From the NCBI RefSeq assembly GCF_002240415.1, contig NZ_CP020028.1, forward strand, positions 3,621,501 to 3,685,500: a stretch of DNA of 64,000 nucleotides, read 5' to 3'. Shown piece after piece: positions 8,388 through 16,406 of this stretch. Under the pieces are notes generated by a model, which saw only the letters and a list, made by a program, of their open reading frames with translations, was not told the DNA's origin and did no database searches. Position 1 is the first letter of the stretch, and each line of letters opens with the position of its first letter. This DNA is from Paenibacillus kribbensis (lineage in GTDB: Bacteria > Bacillota > Bacilli > Paenibacillales > Paenibacillaceae). Made by a program: the position numbers and the translations under genes.

Positions 8388-10616
8388 TTATTCAGCTTCC
8401 AGAATAAATAATCTGGACAAAAAATCTCCCTTTGGGACTTTGGATAGATAGTCTCCGGAAGTGCTGTCATTCAGCAAGATGCCGATTTCCATCAATTCGT
8501 CTCCATAGTAGTAACGCTCGTCGGCATGGGCAATACGATACTTTTTATCCGCATCTAGCCCGACTAGTTTCAACCGCTTATACCCTACATTGACTTCGGT
8601 AAGTGTACGATAATACCCCACAATGGCGCGATTTTTATTCTTCGCCAGTATCATCCAAGCGGTTGCATTTCCTTCAAATGGACTCACCAGTCGATAGAAG
8701 ATCCCCTGATGTAATAGCTCCTGGTTCTCTTTCATAAAGTCGATCTGTTCCCTTATCGTTGCCTTTTCCGTATCGGATAGCAGGTTTAAATCCAGCTCAT
8801 ATCCGAAGGTCCCAAAATAAGCCACATCTCCTCGTGTGACAAGCGAAGTGCTGCGGTTGGTTTGATGGTTAGGGACCGCCGATACATGAGACCCCATACT
8901 GCTAATTGGATATACCATAGATGTGCCGTATTGGATTTTCAATCGCTCCATCGCATCCGTATCATCTGAGATCCAGCCTTGCGGACAGAAATACAGCATG
9001 CCTGGATCAAACCTGCCTCCTCCGCTGGCACAAGATTCAAATAGCACTTCCGGAAACTTACGGGTCAGTCGTTCGAATAGTTCATACAATCCTAAAATGT
9101 ATTGATGATACACTTTTCCTTGAAAATCACTCTCTCTGCCTGCGGAGAACACTTCCGACATCGAGCGGTTCATATCCCATTTTACGTAGGAGATGTCCGA
9201 CTCGGCCAGTATTTTACTCATAGCTTCATCCAAAAAATCAATGACTTCGGCCTTCGTCAAGTCCAATACGTATTGGTTGCGACCCGGGCTCATGGAGCGA
9301 TAAGGAACAGACAATGTCCAATCGCTGTGGTTCCGATAAAGCTCACTTTCCTTGCTAATCATCTCCGGTTCAAACCAAAGTCCGAATTTCAGGCCCAAAT
9401 CCGTTATTTTACGGGCAAGACCGGAAATCCCGTCAGGCAATTTATCCTTGTTGGGATACCAGTCCCCCAATGAGGTCGTATCCGTATTTCGCTCACCGAA
9501 CCATCCATCATCCAGCACAAATAACTCAATTCCCAACTCGGCGGCCGACCGCGCAATCCCCAATATTTTCTCTTCATTAAACTTCATGTAAGTGGCTTCC
9601 CAGTTATTAATTAAAATAGGCCGCGTCCTGTCTCTCCAAGTCCCTCTCACTAATCGTGTTCGATAGAGCTCATGAAAGGCCTGGCTCATTTGATTCAACC
9701 CTTTATCCGCATACACCATCACGACTTCAGGAGTCTGGAAGCTTTCTCCCGGCAGCAAACTCCAACTGAATCCATGCGGGTGAATCCCCATCATCACACG
9801 CGTGACATCGTAAGTATCCACCTCTACTTGAGCCAAAAAGTTGCCGCTATAGATCAGGCTCAATCCGATCACTTCCCCGAAAAATTCCGTTGTCCCCTTC
9901 CTTTTCAATCCGATGAACGGATTATAATGATGACTGCTATGTCCGCGCAAACTATAAATACTCTGAATGCCCTGATGAAGCGCGTGTGTTTGAATATGCC
10001 GCTCTCTTCCCCAAGCTCCGGTTAGTTCGATCATTTCATAATCTTTGTCCGGAAGATCCAGATTCAAGCTCATCGCGGAATCAAGCCGAATTTTCTGCTC
10101 TCCTGAGTTGCTTAACTTTATGCTTCTGGTCAATACAGGCAAGTCGCTGTATAAGGTATACTGCAATTCCACTTGACAACCAAGCCAATGGTCAATTAGA
10201 AAAACACGAAGCGTTTGAGCTTCCCCGTCAGCCTCCACATAAGTTGCAGGTAATCCTTCAAGCAAAGGTTTGCCGGAGAGAATCTCATGATTCATGTATT
10301 CAAAACACGCCGTATGGCTGCCATCTTCCTGGAGAATATGCAATCCACAATGTCTCAGATCCCCTGAGCCGAATACGGAAAGCTCTTGTTTGACCTGTTC
10401 GAGGGAAAATTTTGCGTTCCCCTCGAACACACAGGGGGACATGTCGCGGAAGCCCAGTTCCAGAAGATGCGTAAAGTCCTCGCGGTCGTGGATTTTTTTT
10501 CCATAATACAATTGCCCCGGCTGATGATTGGGCATGATGCCAAAAATATAACTGATTTCATTATTAAATAGATGAAACTGCCTAGACTTTTCATGATAGA
10601 CGATTGGCACGCCCAT
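8388..10616 (-). CDS. GH36 alpha-galactosidase, cytoplasmic
   Basis: This 742-residue retaining alpha-galactosidase hydrolyses terminal alpha-linked galactose from oligosaccharides or glycoconjugates. It shows the GH36 layout: an N-terminal beta-sandwich (to about residue 320), a central barrel with LFVLDDGWFG near 366-375, the nucleophile Asp481 in YVKWDMNR, the ESCASGGGRFD substrate loop near 527-537 and acid/base Asp551 in WISDDTDA, then a C-terminal beta domain. The length equals bacterial GH36 enzymes such as AgaN (about 730). No signal peptide is present. AAAGGGAGCG precedes the ATG. A complete intrinsic terminator (10629-10663) stands between the transporter gene and this start, so expression needs read-through or a promoter inside the transporter gene. 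Raffinose-type sugars are the usual substrate; Ser-alpha-Gal is an alternative suggested by the neighbours. Confidence 0.93.
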   Translation of the reverse strand: MGVPIVYHEKSRQFHLFNNEISYIFGIMPNHQPGQLYYGKKIHDREDFTHLLELGFRDMSPCVFEGNAKFSLEQVKQELSVFGSGDLRHCGLHILQEDGSHTACFEYMNHEILSGKPLLEGLPATYVEADGEAQTLRVFLIDHWLGCQVELQYTLYSDLPVLTRSIKLSNSGEQKIRLDSAMSLNLDLPDKDYEMIELTGAWGRERHIQTHALHQGIQSIYSLRGHSSHHYNPFIGLKRKGTTEFFGEVIGLSLIYSGNFLAQVEVDTYDVTRVMMGIHPHGFSWSLLPGESFQTPEVVMVYADKGLNQMSQAFHELYRTRLVRGTWRDRTRPILINNWEATYMKFNEEKILGIARSAAELGIELFVLDDGWFGERNTDTTSLGDWYPNKDKLPDGISGLARKITDLGLKFGLWFEPEMISKESELYRNHSDWTLSVPYRSMSPGRNQYVLDLTKAEVIDFLDEAMSKILAESDISYVKWDMNRSMSEVFSAGRESDFQGKVYHQYILGLYELFERLTRKFPEVLFESCASGGGRFDPGMLYFCPQGWISDDTDAMERLKIQYGTSMVYPISSMGSHVSAVPNHQTNRSTSLVTRGDVAYFGTFGYELDLNLLSDTEKATIREQIDFMKENQELLHQGIFYRLVSPFEGNATAWMILAKNKNRAIVGYYRTLTEVNVGYKRLKLVGLDADKKYRIAHADERYYYGDELMEIGILLNDSTSGDYLSKVPKGDFLSRLFILEAE

Positions 10617-10628
10617 TCGCTCCCTTTC

Positions 10629-10663
10629 AAAAAAGTGCTGACAAATGGCTCTGTCAGCACTTT
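10629..10663 (-). terminator. Intrinsic terminator/attenuator between transporter and GH36
   Basis: On the minus strand a perfect 12-bp stem (AAAGTGCTGACA/TGTCAGCACTTT) with an 8-base loop runs into six T. It starts 6 bases after the transporter stop codon and its T run ends 12 bases before the GH36 start codon, leaving no room for a separate promoter. Confidence 0.8.
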
Positions 10664-10669
10664 GTATTT

Positions 10670-12184
10670 TTATACCATGTCCTTTTCAATATTCTTCGAG
10701 AAACCAAAGATAAGTAAGGCCGTAACAAGCAAAAGTCCGGTCATAATAGGGAATAAATTCACTTGCTGATCCGCCGTCTGGTAAAAGCTGAATAAAATCA
10801 GGGCGATTCCGTTCCCTATCGTGCCGGCTTGCCCCCAGGCGGTCTGCATCTGGGTATCATAAGCCTCAGGTGATAATTTAGCGACCAAAGATGAACCGAT
10901 CGGCCAGACTAAATTATCCGAGAAGGTTAGAAACAGGTAATAGAATACCATCCACAGCAAGCTGTACGGAGCCTGGTCCTTAAACAGAACAATCGGAATG
11001 GTTAATAAGCCGTAGCCCAGGGCTGAAAAGATGATACCCAAGCCGTATTTATATGTGGTACGAATATGCGTTGCGCGTGTCTTTGTCCAGAGCCATACAA
11101 AGACCGGCGCCAGTACCAAACCTAAGACGGTGTAGATGGTCCCTACCGATCCCGGAGCGACCTCAAATCCCAAAATCTTACGGTCAATTTTCTGGTCTAT
11201 GAAAATAGCCACCGTCGAGGTCAACATAACTCCGCACAGCGCCATCACGATTTGCGCCGCGAACAATTTGAGGAAAGGCTTCATTCTTCTTCGATCTAGA
11301 GCTGTTAAATCTTTTTTACTCAGCAGATTGGTCAGGAAGACAATCGGAATAATAAAGGTCGCCGAAGTAATAATATTTAGTACTCCCTGGAAAGAAATTA
11401 CTTCTGCCAGGACCAATGCTACAATGGTGCCGATTACAACAATCAGGACCAGCACAAACCGGACAAATATTTTACCGAACTTCCCTTCCTCAAGAGGCTT
11501 GATCGGCTTTTCACCCAGAGGTCCAAAAAACTTGTGTTGGGTGAAAAAGATAACGGCACCATAGAGAAAAGCGGCCACGGCGGCGATAAGAAAGCCGATA
11601 TGGTAGTTTTTCATGCCAATTTGACCGACTAACACCGGAGCAACAAGTCCGGCTATATTGTTGGCAATGGTATGAATTGTAAAAGCGGCATCACGTCTTC
11701 CATTATCGGTTTTGCGATACAGTTGACCGGTCAGAGAAGCATTGCTTGCCCCCATAATTGGAAGCGACATCAAAAACAAAGCGATGAATGCAAAGATTCT
11801 TCCTTGGGTGAGGGAAAAGGCCGGAATGGCCAGGAGTCCGAAAGCCGTCCCTTTTATGATGTTCCCTATGATCAAGGCTTTACGCAGTCCCAATACCCGG
11901 TCCGCCAGCCAGCTTCCCAAAATAACGAAGATTGAATTACATGCACCCATTGCCGTCACCATAGATGCGGCCTGTCCTTGTGTAAATTCCAATCCCTTCG
12001 TAAAGGGAGAATAGAGGTAAAAAATTAAAATCGCGTACAGGGCTCCCCAAGCGAAGGAATTAAAAAAATTACCCGCCGCCAGAGCTCCCACACCCCTTGG
12101 ATGCCCAAAAAATTTGCTGTCGTCAAGGACTTCCTCTAGCCTTGAATTGTTGGAACCTGGCCCATGCTGCAATTCATCGTTCAT
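10670..12184 (-). CDS. POT/PTR2-like MFS transporter lacking the ExxER motif
   Basis: This 504-residue membrane protein has 12-14 predicted helices and is related to proton-dependent oligopeptide transporters. The start FFGHPRGVGALAAGNFFNSFAWGAL parallels the POT signature FFGHPxGL...ExxERFSYYGMR, but the proton-coupling ExxER and the following Tyr residues are replaced by a GNFFNSF stretch. An MFS loop motif is seen in GSWLADRVLGLRKAL, and FWAQ-type or PTR2 signatures are not obvious later. Substrate type and coupling may therefore differ from classical peptide uptake. A ribosome site (AAGGAAATG) precedes ATG 12184. It lies directly upstream of GH36 on the same strand, so import of the GH36/GH127 substrate, either a glycopeptide or an oligosaccharide, is the likely role. 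Confidence 0.75.
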   Translation of the reverse strand: MNDELQHGPGSNNSRLEEVLDDSKFFGHPRGVGALAAGNFFNSFAWGALYAILIFYLYSPFTKGLEFTQGQAASMVTAMGACNSIFVILGSWLADRVLGLRKALIIGNIIKGTAFGLLAIPAFSLTQGRIFAFIALFLMSLPIMGASNASLTGQLYRKTDNGRRDAAFTIHTIANNIAGLVAPVLVGQIGMKNYHIGFLIAAVAAFLYGAVIFFTQHKFFGPLGEKPIKPLEEGKFGKIFVRFVLVLIVVIGTIVALVLAEVISFQGVLNIITSATFIIPIVFLTNLLSKKDLTALDRRRMKPFLKLFAAQIVMALCGVMLTSTVAIFIDQKIDRKILGFEVAPGSVGTIYTVLGLVLAPVFVWLWTKTRATHIRTTYKYGLGIIFSALGYGLLTIPIVLFKDQAPYSLLWMVFYYLFLTFSDNLVWPIGSSLVAKLSPEAYDTQMQTAWGQAGTIGNGIALILFSFYQTADQQVNLFPIMTGLLLVTALLIFGFSKNIEKDMV

Positions 12185-12211
12185 CGCATTTCCTTCTTTC
12201 GTCAGTATTTC

Positions 12212-12225
12212 TGTTACCGCTTTCT
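12212..12225 (-). promoter_or_regulatory. Candidate cre before transporter gene
   Basis: The minus strand reads AGAAAGCGGTAACA, one mismatch from the loose CcpA-box pattern, 28-41 bp before the transporter start. A second palindrome lies just upstream at about 12246-12260 (ACCGTTT-CC-AAACGGT) and could be the AraC or another operator. Both are motif matches only. Confidence 0.35.
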
Positions 12226-12368
12226 TTTTAAAATATAGCAGATAACCGTTTCCAAAACGGTAGCGGATAGTTGGGATAGGTGGACTTTTCTTACCTGGAT
12301 TGCATTACGAAGGTCGTCTATATCGGCTGCCTGTGTTATGGGACGAAGCAAGCTTCGGCCGAAACTCC

Positions 12369-12413
12369 ACAAAAAAAGCTCTCAAATCTCCATTTAGGAA
12401 ATTCAAGAGCTTG
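12369..12413 (-). terminator. Terminator of the acetone operon
   Basis: On the minus strand an imperfect long stem (AAGCTCTTGAATTTCC pairing with GGAGATTTGAGAGCTT) has a 4-base loop and is followed by seven T. It lies 24 bp after the ctfB stop codon. A near copy lies at 16290-16331 in the same orientation. Confidence 0.8.
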
Positions 12414-12436
12414 TAAAATCGTAAGTATGATAACCT

Positions 12437-13093
12437 TTACACTGCGATGGCCTTCAGATGTGGTGAAACGATCAGCTCAGCCTCTGTTGCCATTTGAACA
12501 TCTTCCACTGTCAAACCCGGAGCAATTTCCTTCAGCATCAGGCCTCTACCCGGAATAACATCGATGACAGCCTTTTCGGTTACGATGGTCTTTACAACAT
12601 TTACAGCGGTCAGGGGGAGCTTGCATTGTGTCAGTATTTTGGGCGCCCCATTTTTGTTCACATGCTCCATGGCTACAATCACTCTCTTGGCTCCGACCAC
12701 CAAATCCATGGCTCCTCCCATACCCGGCACCTTTTTCCCTGGGATCATCCAGCTTGCCAGATTGCCTTTCGCATCGACCTCCAGGGCGCCCAAAACGGTG
12801 ATATCCACATGCCCTCCGCGGATGATGGAAAATGAAAGCGCACTGTCAAAAAAGCTTGCTCCTTCCACGGTTGTAACGTAGTTCCCGCCTGAATCGATAC
12901 AATCGAGTCTTTCTTTTCCGGGAGCCGCTTTGGGACCAACGCCGACGATTCCGTTCTCTGCCTGCAGCATAATATTAACGTTATCGGGGATATAGTCCAC
13001 CACCATTGTAGGCATTCCAACACCAAGGTTGACAACTTCGCCACTTTTGAATTCCTGGGCTATTCTTCTAGCAATTAATTCTCTATTATTCAT
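12437..13093 (-). CDS. ctfB: Acetate/acetoacetate CoA-transferase, subunit B
   Basis: This is the beta subunit (218 residues) of a 3-oxoacid CoA-transferase. With subunit A it moves CoA from acetoacetyl-CoA to acetate or butyrate, giving acetoacetate. The catalytic Glu lies in the conserved QAENGIVGVG, and the family signatures GVGMPTMVVDYIP and GGAMDLVVGAKRVIVAMEH are complete. The open frame reaches GTG 13102. I prefer ATG 13093, which overlaps the ctfA stop by 8 bp (ATGAATAA) with AGGTGGG upstream, a normal arrangement for translational coupling of subunits. Order and partners (thiolase, decarboxylase, A, B) indicate acetone formation rather than ketone-body use, although scoAB-type ketone degradation uses homologous enzymes. 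Confidence 0.92.
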   Translation of the reverse strand: MNNRELIARRIAQEFKSGEVVNLGVGMPTMVVDYIPDNVNIMLQAENGIVGVGPKAAPGKERLDCIDSGGNYVTTVEGASFFDSALSFSIIRGGHVDITVLGALEVDAKGNLASWMIPGKKVPGMGGAMDLVVGAKRVIVAMEHVNKNGAPKILTQCKLPLTAVNVVKTIVTEKAVIDVIPGRGLMLKEIAPGLTVEDVQMATEAELIVSPHLKAIAV

Positions 13094-13754
13094 TATATTC
13101 ACCCACCTTTACAATCGCATCGACAAATATTCCGGGAACGTTAATATGATTGGGGTCAATTTCCCCCGACTTTACGTATTCGTCTGTCTGAGCAACTACA
13201 TACTCTGCCGCTGTAGCCATAACCAAATTGAAGTTGCGTGAAGAACCGTTGATGACAAGATTCCCCGCTTCATCAGCTTTATGAGCTCTGATTAGCGCCA
13301 CATCCGCTTTGAGCGGGAGTTCGAGCAAATATTCCCTTTCGTCAATTTCTATTTTCTTTTTTCCTTCCTCTACAATGGTGCCTACACCTACAGGTGTTAA
13401 AACACCGCCCAAACCGGCTCCTCCTGCGCGTATTTTTTCCGCGAGCGTGCCTTGCGGAAAGAGTTGGACCTCCGCTTCTTTCGTCATAAGGAGCCTTCCC
13501 GTTTCCGGATTGGAGCCGATATAGGATGCAAAAATCCGCTTTACTCTGCCGCTTTTTACAAGTTTATAGATCGATAATTCCGGTGTGCCTGTGTCATTGG
13601 ATATAACCGTAAGATTGCTTGCGGAATTTGTGTCGACAAGCGCACGCACCAGGTCCTCCGGAAAGCCTCCTGCCAGAAAACCTCCGACCATTACCGTGTC
13701 TCCGTCTTTGACCTTCTTAACTGCTTCTTCAGCGGAGATTACTTTGTTATTCAT
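13086..13754 (-). CDS. ctfA: Acetate/acetoacetate CoA-transferase, subunit A
   Basis: This is the alpha subunit (222 residues) of the same CoA-transferase. The CoA-binding glycine-rich loop GGFLAGGFPEDLV lies near residues 23-35, and GAGLGGVLTPVGVGT near 111-125 completes the signature of the family I alpha chain. ATG 13754 has a GAAGGA ribosome site. The stop codon is embedded in the start of ctfB, so the two chains are made in equal amounts. It follows adc by 41 bp without a terminator, which supports a four-gene transcript from 15800 to 12437. Confidence 0.93.
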   Translation of the reverse strand: MNNKVISAEEAVKKVKDGDTVMVGGFLAGGFPEDLVRALVDTNSASNLTVISNDTGTPELSIYKLVKSGRVKRIFASYIGSNPETGRLLMTKEAEVQLFPQGTLAEKIRAGGAGLGGVLTPVGVGTIVEEGKKKIEIDEREYLLELPLKADVALIRAHKADEAGNLVINGSSRNFNLVMATAAEYVVAQTDEYVKSGEIDPNHINVPGIFVDAIVKVGEYNE

Positions 13755-13795
13755 GGTTCCTTCTCCTTATATATATATTTTTAGCAAAGCAAGCC

Positions 13796-14536
13796 TTATT
13801 GGAGATAATCGTAGAGGACTCTCCCATATGGAAGCGTTAAATCGGCAATAAAATGTTTTCCGCCAATATAAGATTTAACCGGCAAATCTGCCACAGGAGC
13901 GTTGACATGGGGGATCAGGCTTAATCTGGCAGGCCCTGACCAGGCTCCTTTTACAGTAATATTTTCGAGATTATACGCCACTAACTGAGCAATTTTGGGG
14001 CTACCATCAACATCAGGAATCAATTTTAAATTAACCTGCGTTTTTGCGATGGCTTTAGCCGTTTCCTGTTCATCAAGCATGTTATATTTGAAAGGCATCG
14101 TTCCCATGGCCACCAGGACGTTATTATAAAGCAGTGTACCCGTCAGTGTCTCCGTTTCCTCAACGCTCAGGCGGGGCTTCGCCCATTTTTTCGGAAATCC
14201 CCAAATTTCACGTCCCCCAAGAATAGCAGGCGCGTTATCCAAATACATTTGGGCCACAAAATTACAGGGTTCTCCATGAAAAGTACACGGAATGACAATA
14301 CCGCTTTCCTCATAGCTTCCTAAACCGGATGAATCGGGCATCTTGATCCATTCATAGGAAACCGTATTGCTTCCATCCGGCTGAAGAGGTTCCGGGACCG
14401 CCTGTCTAATCGCAGCGGGATCGGATTCATAGGTAATGATAAAAAATTCCCGGTTGATGAAGCGGCATGGCGGGCGTCCATAACTGGCGCTGGCCGCAGG
14501 CATGGATTGGAGTGAAAGTACATCTTTTTGATTCAT
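13796..14536 (-). CDS. adc: Acetoacetate decarboxylase
   Basis: This enzyme converts acetoacetate to acetone and CO2 through a lysine Schiff base. The catalytic Lys lies in GREIWGFPKKW, equivalent to the PKK site of the Clostridium enzyme. Other family landmarks are the N-terminal PPCRFINREFFIITYE and YEWIKMPDSSGLGSYEE. The open frame extends to TTG 14569, but AAGGAGAT lies 4 bases before ATG 14536. The resulting 246 residues match the usual length of about 245. It sits between thiolase and CoA-transferase genes, which is the arrangement expected for acetone production from acetyl-CoA. Confidence 0.95.
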   Translation of the reverse strand: MNQKDVLSLQSMPAASASYGRPPCRFINREFFIITYESDPAAIRQAVPEPLQPDGSNTVSYEWIKMPDSSGLGSYEESGIVIPCTFHGEPCNFVAQMYLDNAPAILGGREIWGFPKKWAKPRLSVEETETLTGTLLYNNVLVAMGTMPFKYNMLDEQETAKAIAKTQVNLKLIPDVDGSPKIAQLVAYNLENITVKGAWSGPARLSLIPHVNAPVADLPVKSYIGGKHFIADLTLPYGRVLYDYLQ

Positions 14537-14615
14537 AACGATCTCCTTTCCTTTTGAGAGGTAGTCCAAAAAGTTAGCTTTTTATCACAAAGTGGATTCG
14601 TGTCGAACACTCACT

Positions 14616-15800
14616 TTAAATGAGTGCATTTTCAACCAGCATCGCTATTCCCATTCCCGTTCCGATGCATAACGAGGCGATGCCGTAACGTGAAGATCTT
14701 CGCGCCATTTCATGAACCAACGTAACCAAAATCCTAGCACCGCTTGCACCGACAGGATGCCCGATCGCGATCGCGCCGCCATTGACGTTCACCTTCTCCG
14801 GATTGACCCCAAGCTCTTTCATTACCGCTACTGCTTGTGCGGCGAACGCTTCATTAATTTCAAAAAGATCAATGTCATCGATGGACATTCCCTGTTGCTT
14901 AAGAAGGGTCGAAATAGCTTTCACCGGTCCCATTCCCATATATGCAGGGTCAACGCCAACAAGTGAATAACCCTTGATATATGCCAACGGCTTTAACGCA
15001 TGTTCCTTGCATTTGTCTTCCGATACTACAAGCATAGCTGCCGCGCCATCATTGATTCCTGAAGCATTTCCGGCGGTAACCGTTCCGTTCTCCTTAAACG
15101 CAGTTTTTAAAGTAGCAAGTTTTTCTTTCGTTGTATTTCCTCTTATGTGTTCGTCCTCTGTGAAATAAATCGTTTCTTTTTTGGTTTTAATCATGACCGG
15201 AACAATCTGCTCATCAAAAACCTTCTTGTTTTTTGCTTCTGCAGCCTTGATCTGGCTTTCAAAGGCAAATTCATCTTGCTCAAGTCTTGAAATTCCATAT
15301 TTTTCGGCAACATTTTCTGCGGTAATTCCCATATGGTAATTGTTGATCGGGCACGTTAGGCCGTCGGCCACCAGGGAGTCTACCAATTCACCGTTGCCAA
15401 GCTTGTAGCCGTTTCTTGCATTTCTTAGCAGATAAGGGGCGTTCGACATGCTCTCCATGCCTCCGGCCAATACGATGTTTCCTTGTTCCGCCAATATTGA
15501 ATTGTAGGCTAAAGCGACGGCATGAAGTCCAGAACCGCAAACCGTGTTTATCGTTGTTTCGGGTACACCGATAGGGATACCGGCTTTTAGGGCCGCCTGT
15601 CTGGCAGGATTTTGTCCATTGCCCGCCTGAAGAACATTTCCCAAATAAATTTGATCAATCAAATCAGGCTCTAATTTACTTTGCTGAAGGCATGCTGTCA
15701 TCACGGTTGCTCCCAGTTCAGGAGCGCTTAGGGGCGCAAGGGTTTTGTTAAAAGAGCCGACCGCTGTTCTTAACGGGCTTACTAAAGCTACTTTTTTCAT
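14616..15800 (-). CDS. thlA: Acetyl-CoA C-acetyltransferase (thiolase)
   Basis: This 394-residue biosynthetic thiolase joins two acetyl-CoA to acetoacetyl-CoA. The nucleophile is Cys88 in INTVCGSGLHA. The active-site His lies in GGAIAIGHPVGASGAR and the second Cys in LCIGTGMG. NEAFAAQAVAV is also present. It is the first gene of the acetone operon, with AAAGGAATG upstream of ATG 15800, and 79 bp separate it from adc. The length fits the cytoplasmic tetrameric AtoB/ThlA group, not the longer degradative FadA type. Confidence 0.95.
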   Translation of the reverse strand: MKKVALVSPLRTAVGSFNKTLAPLSAPELGATVMTACLQQSKLEPDLIDQIYLGNVLQAGNGQNPARQAALKAGIPIGVPETTINTVCGSGLHAVALAYNSILAEQGNIVLAGGMESMSNAPYLLRNARNGYKLGNGELVDSLVADGLTCPINNYHMGITAENVAEKYGISRLEQDEFAFESQIKAAEAKNKKVFDEQIVPVMIKTKKETIYFTEDEHIRGNTTKEKLATLKTAFKENGTVTAGNASGINDGAAAMLVVSEDKCKEHALKPLAYIKGYSLVGVDPAYMGMGPVKAISTLLKQQGMSIDDIDLFEINEAFAAQAVAVMKELGVNPEKVNVNGGAIAIGHPVGASGARILVTLVHEMARRSSRYGIASLCIGTGMGIAMLVENALI

Positions 15801-16289
15801 AAAAACTCACATTCCTTTCGCTGTGTTCAAGACACTATACATCCATGACTGCACTTCAATTCGTAATTTCCACTCTTCACTTACGAAACGTAGCGATTGC
15901 AAAATACATTGGCATGCGAGCATATCATGGTGCCTAAGACGGTGAGTGTGACGATTCGATCGCCTTCTTTCTTTCATTGGAAATAAGAACCAGTTTCATC
16001 ATAGTTCCAATACGAATTTTGCTCAATGTTCAAAAAAATACATATTTTTCTATAAGGATATGTATAAAGCTATATACTCCAACATAAACAGGCCATTCTA
16101 ATGTTTTCTGTTTATTTCTTTATTTTTCTGAAAATCATGATCATAAATTGAATTTGCTGTTAAAAATGAAATTCCTAATCAACACGTGAAAAGACGAGGC
16201 CAATCGCCTGAGTTTGCCTTTAAATATTCATGATCTTCGTCATAATTGTGCCCGCTTGCTTCTTGTTAATGGTGTCACCCCAATTACGT
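15801..16289. other. AT-rich non-coding region upstream of acetone operon
   Basis: No convincing gene is visible here. The stretch presumably holds the operon promoter and control sites. One inverted repeat (ATACATAT/ATATGTAT at 16038-16045 and 16058-16065) is a possible operator. I find no riboswitch or sigma-54 type site. Confidence 0.4.
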
Positions 16290-16331
16290 AAAAAAGCTCC
16301 TGAATCTCCACAGAAGGAAATTCAAGAGCTC
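16290..16331 (-). terminator. Terminator after SDR gene, near copy of the 12369 element
   Basis: On the minus strand AGCTCTTGAATTTCC pairs with GGAGATTCAGGAGCT and runs into six T. Sequence and orientation closely match the terminator at 12369-12413, so the acetone operon is bracketed by two direct copies. Confidence 0.75.
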
Positions 16332-16406
16332 TTTCATTGCTATATCCTCACTTCTTCATACGCAAAGAGAATTAATTTGGCTGTTTGACCGTCGCCCCTT
16401 AACGTA

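Noticed and set aside
7338..12225. Claim of firm CcpA control over the glycan locus
   Set aside because: The two cre-like boxes each have mismatches; they are listed with low confidence and not used as evidence for the system.
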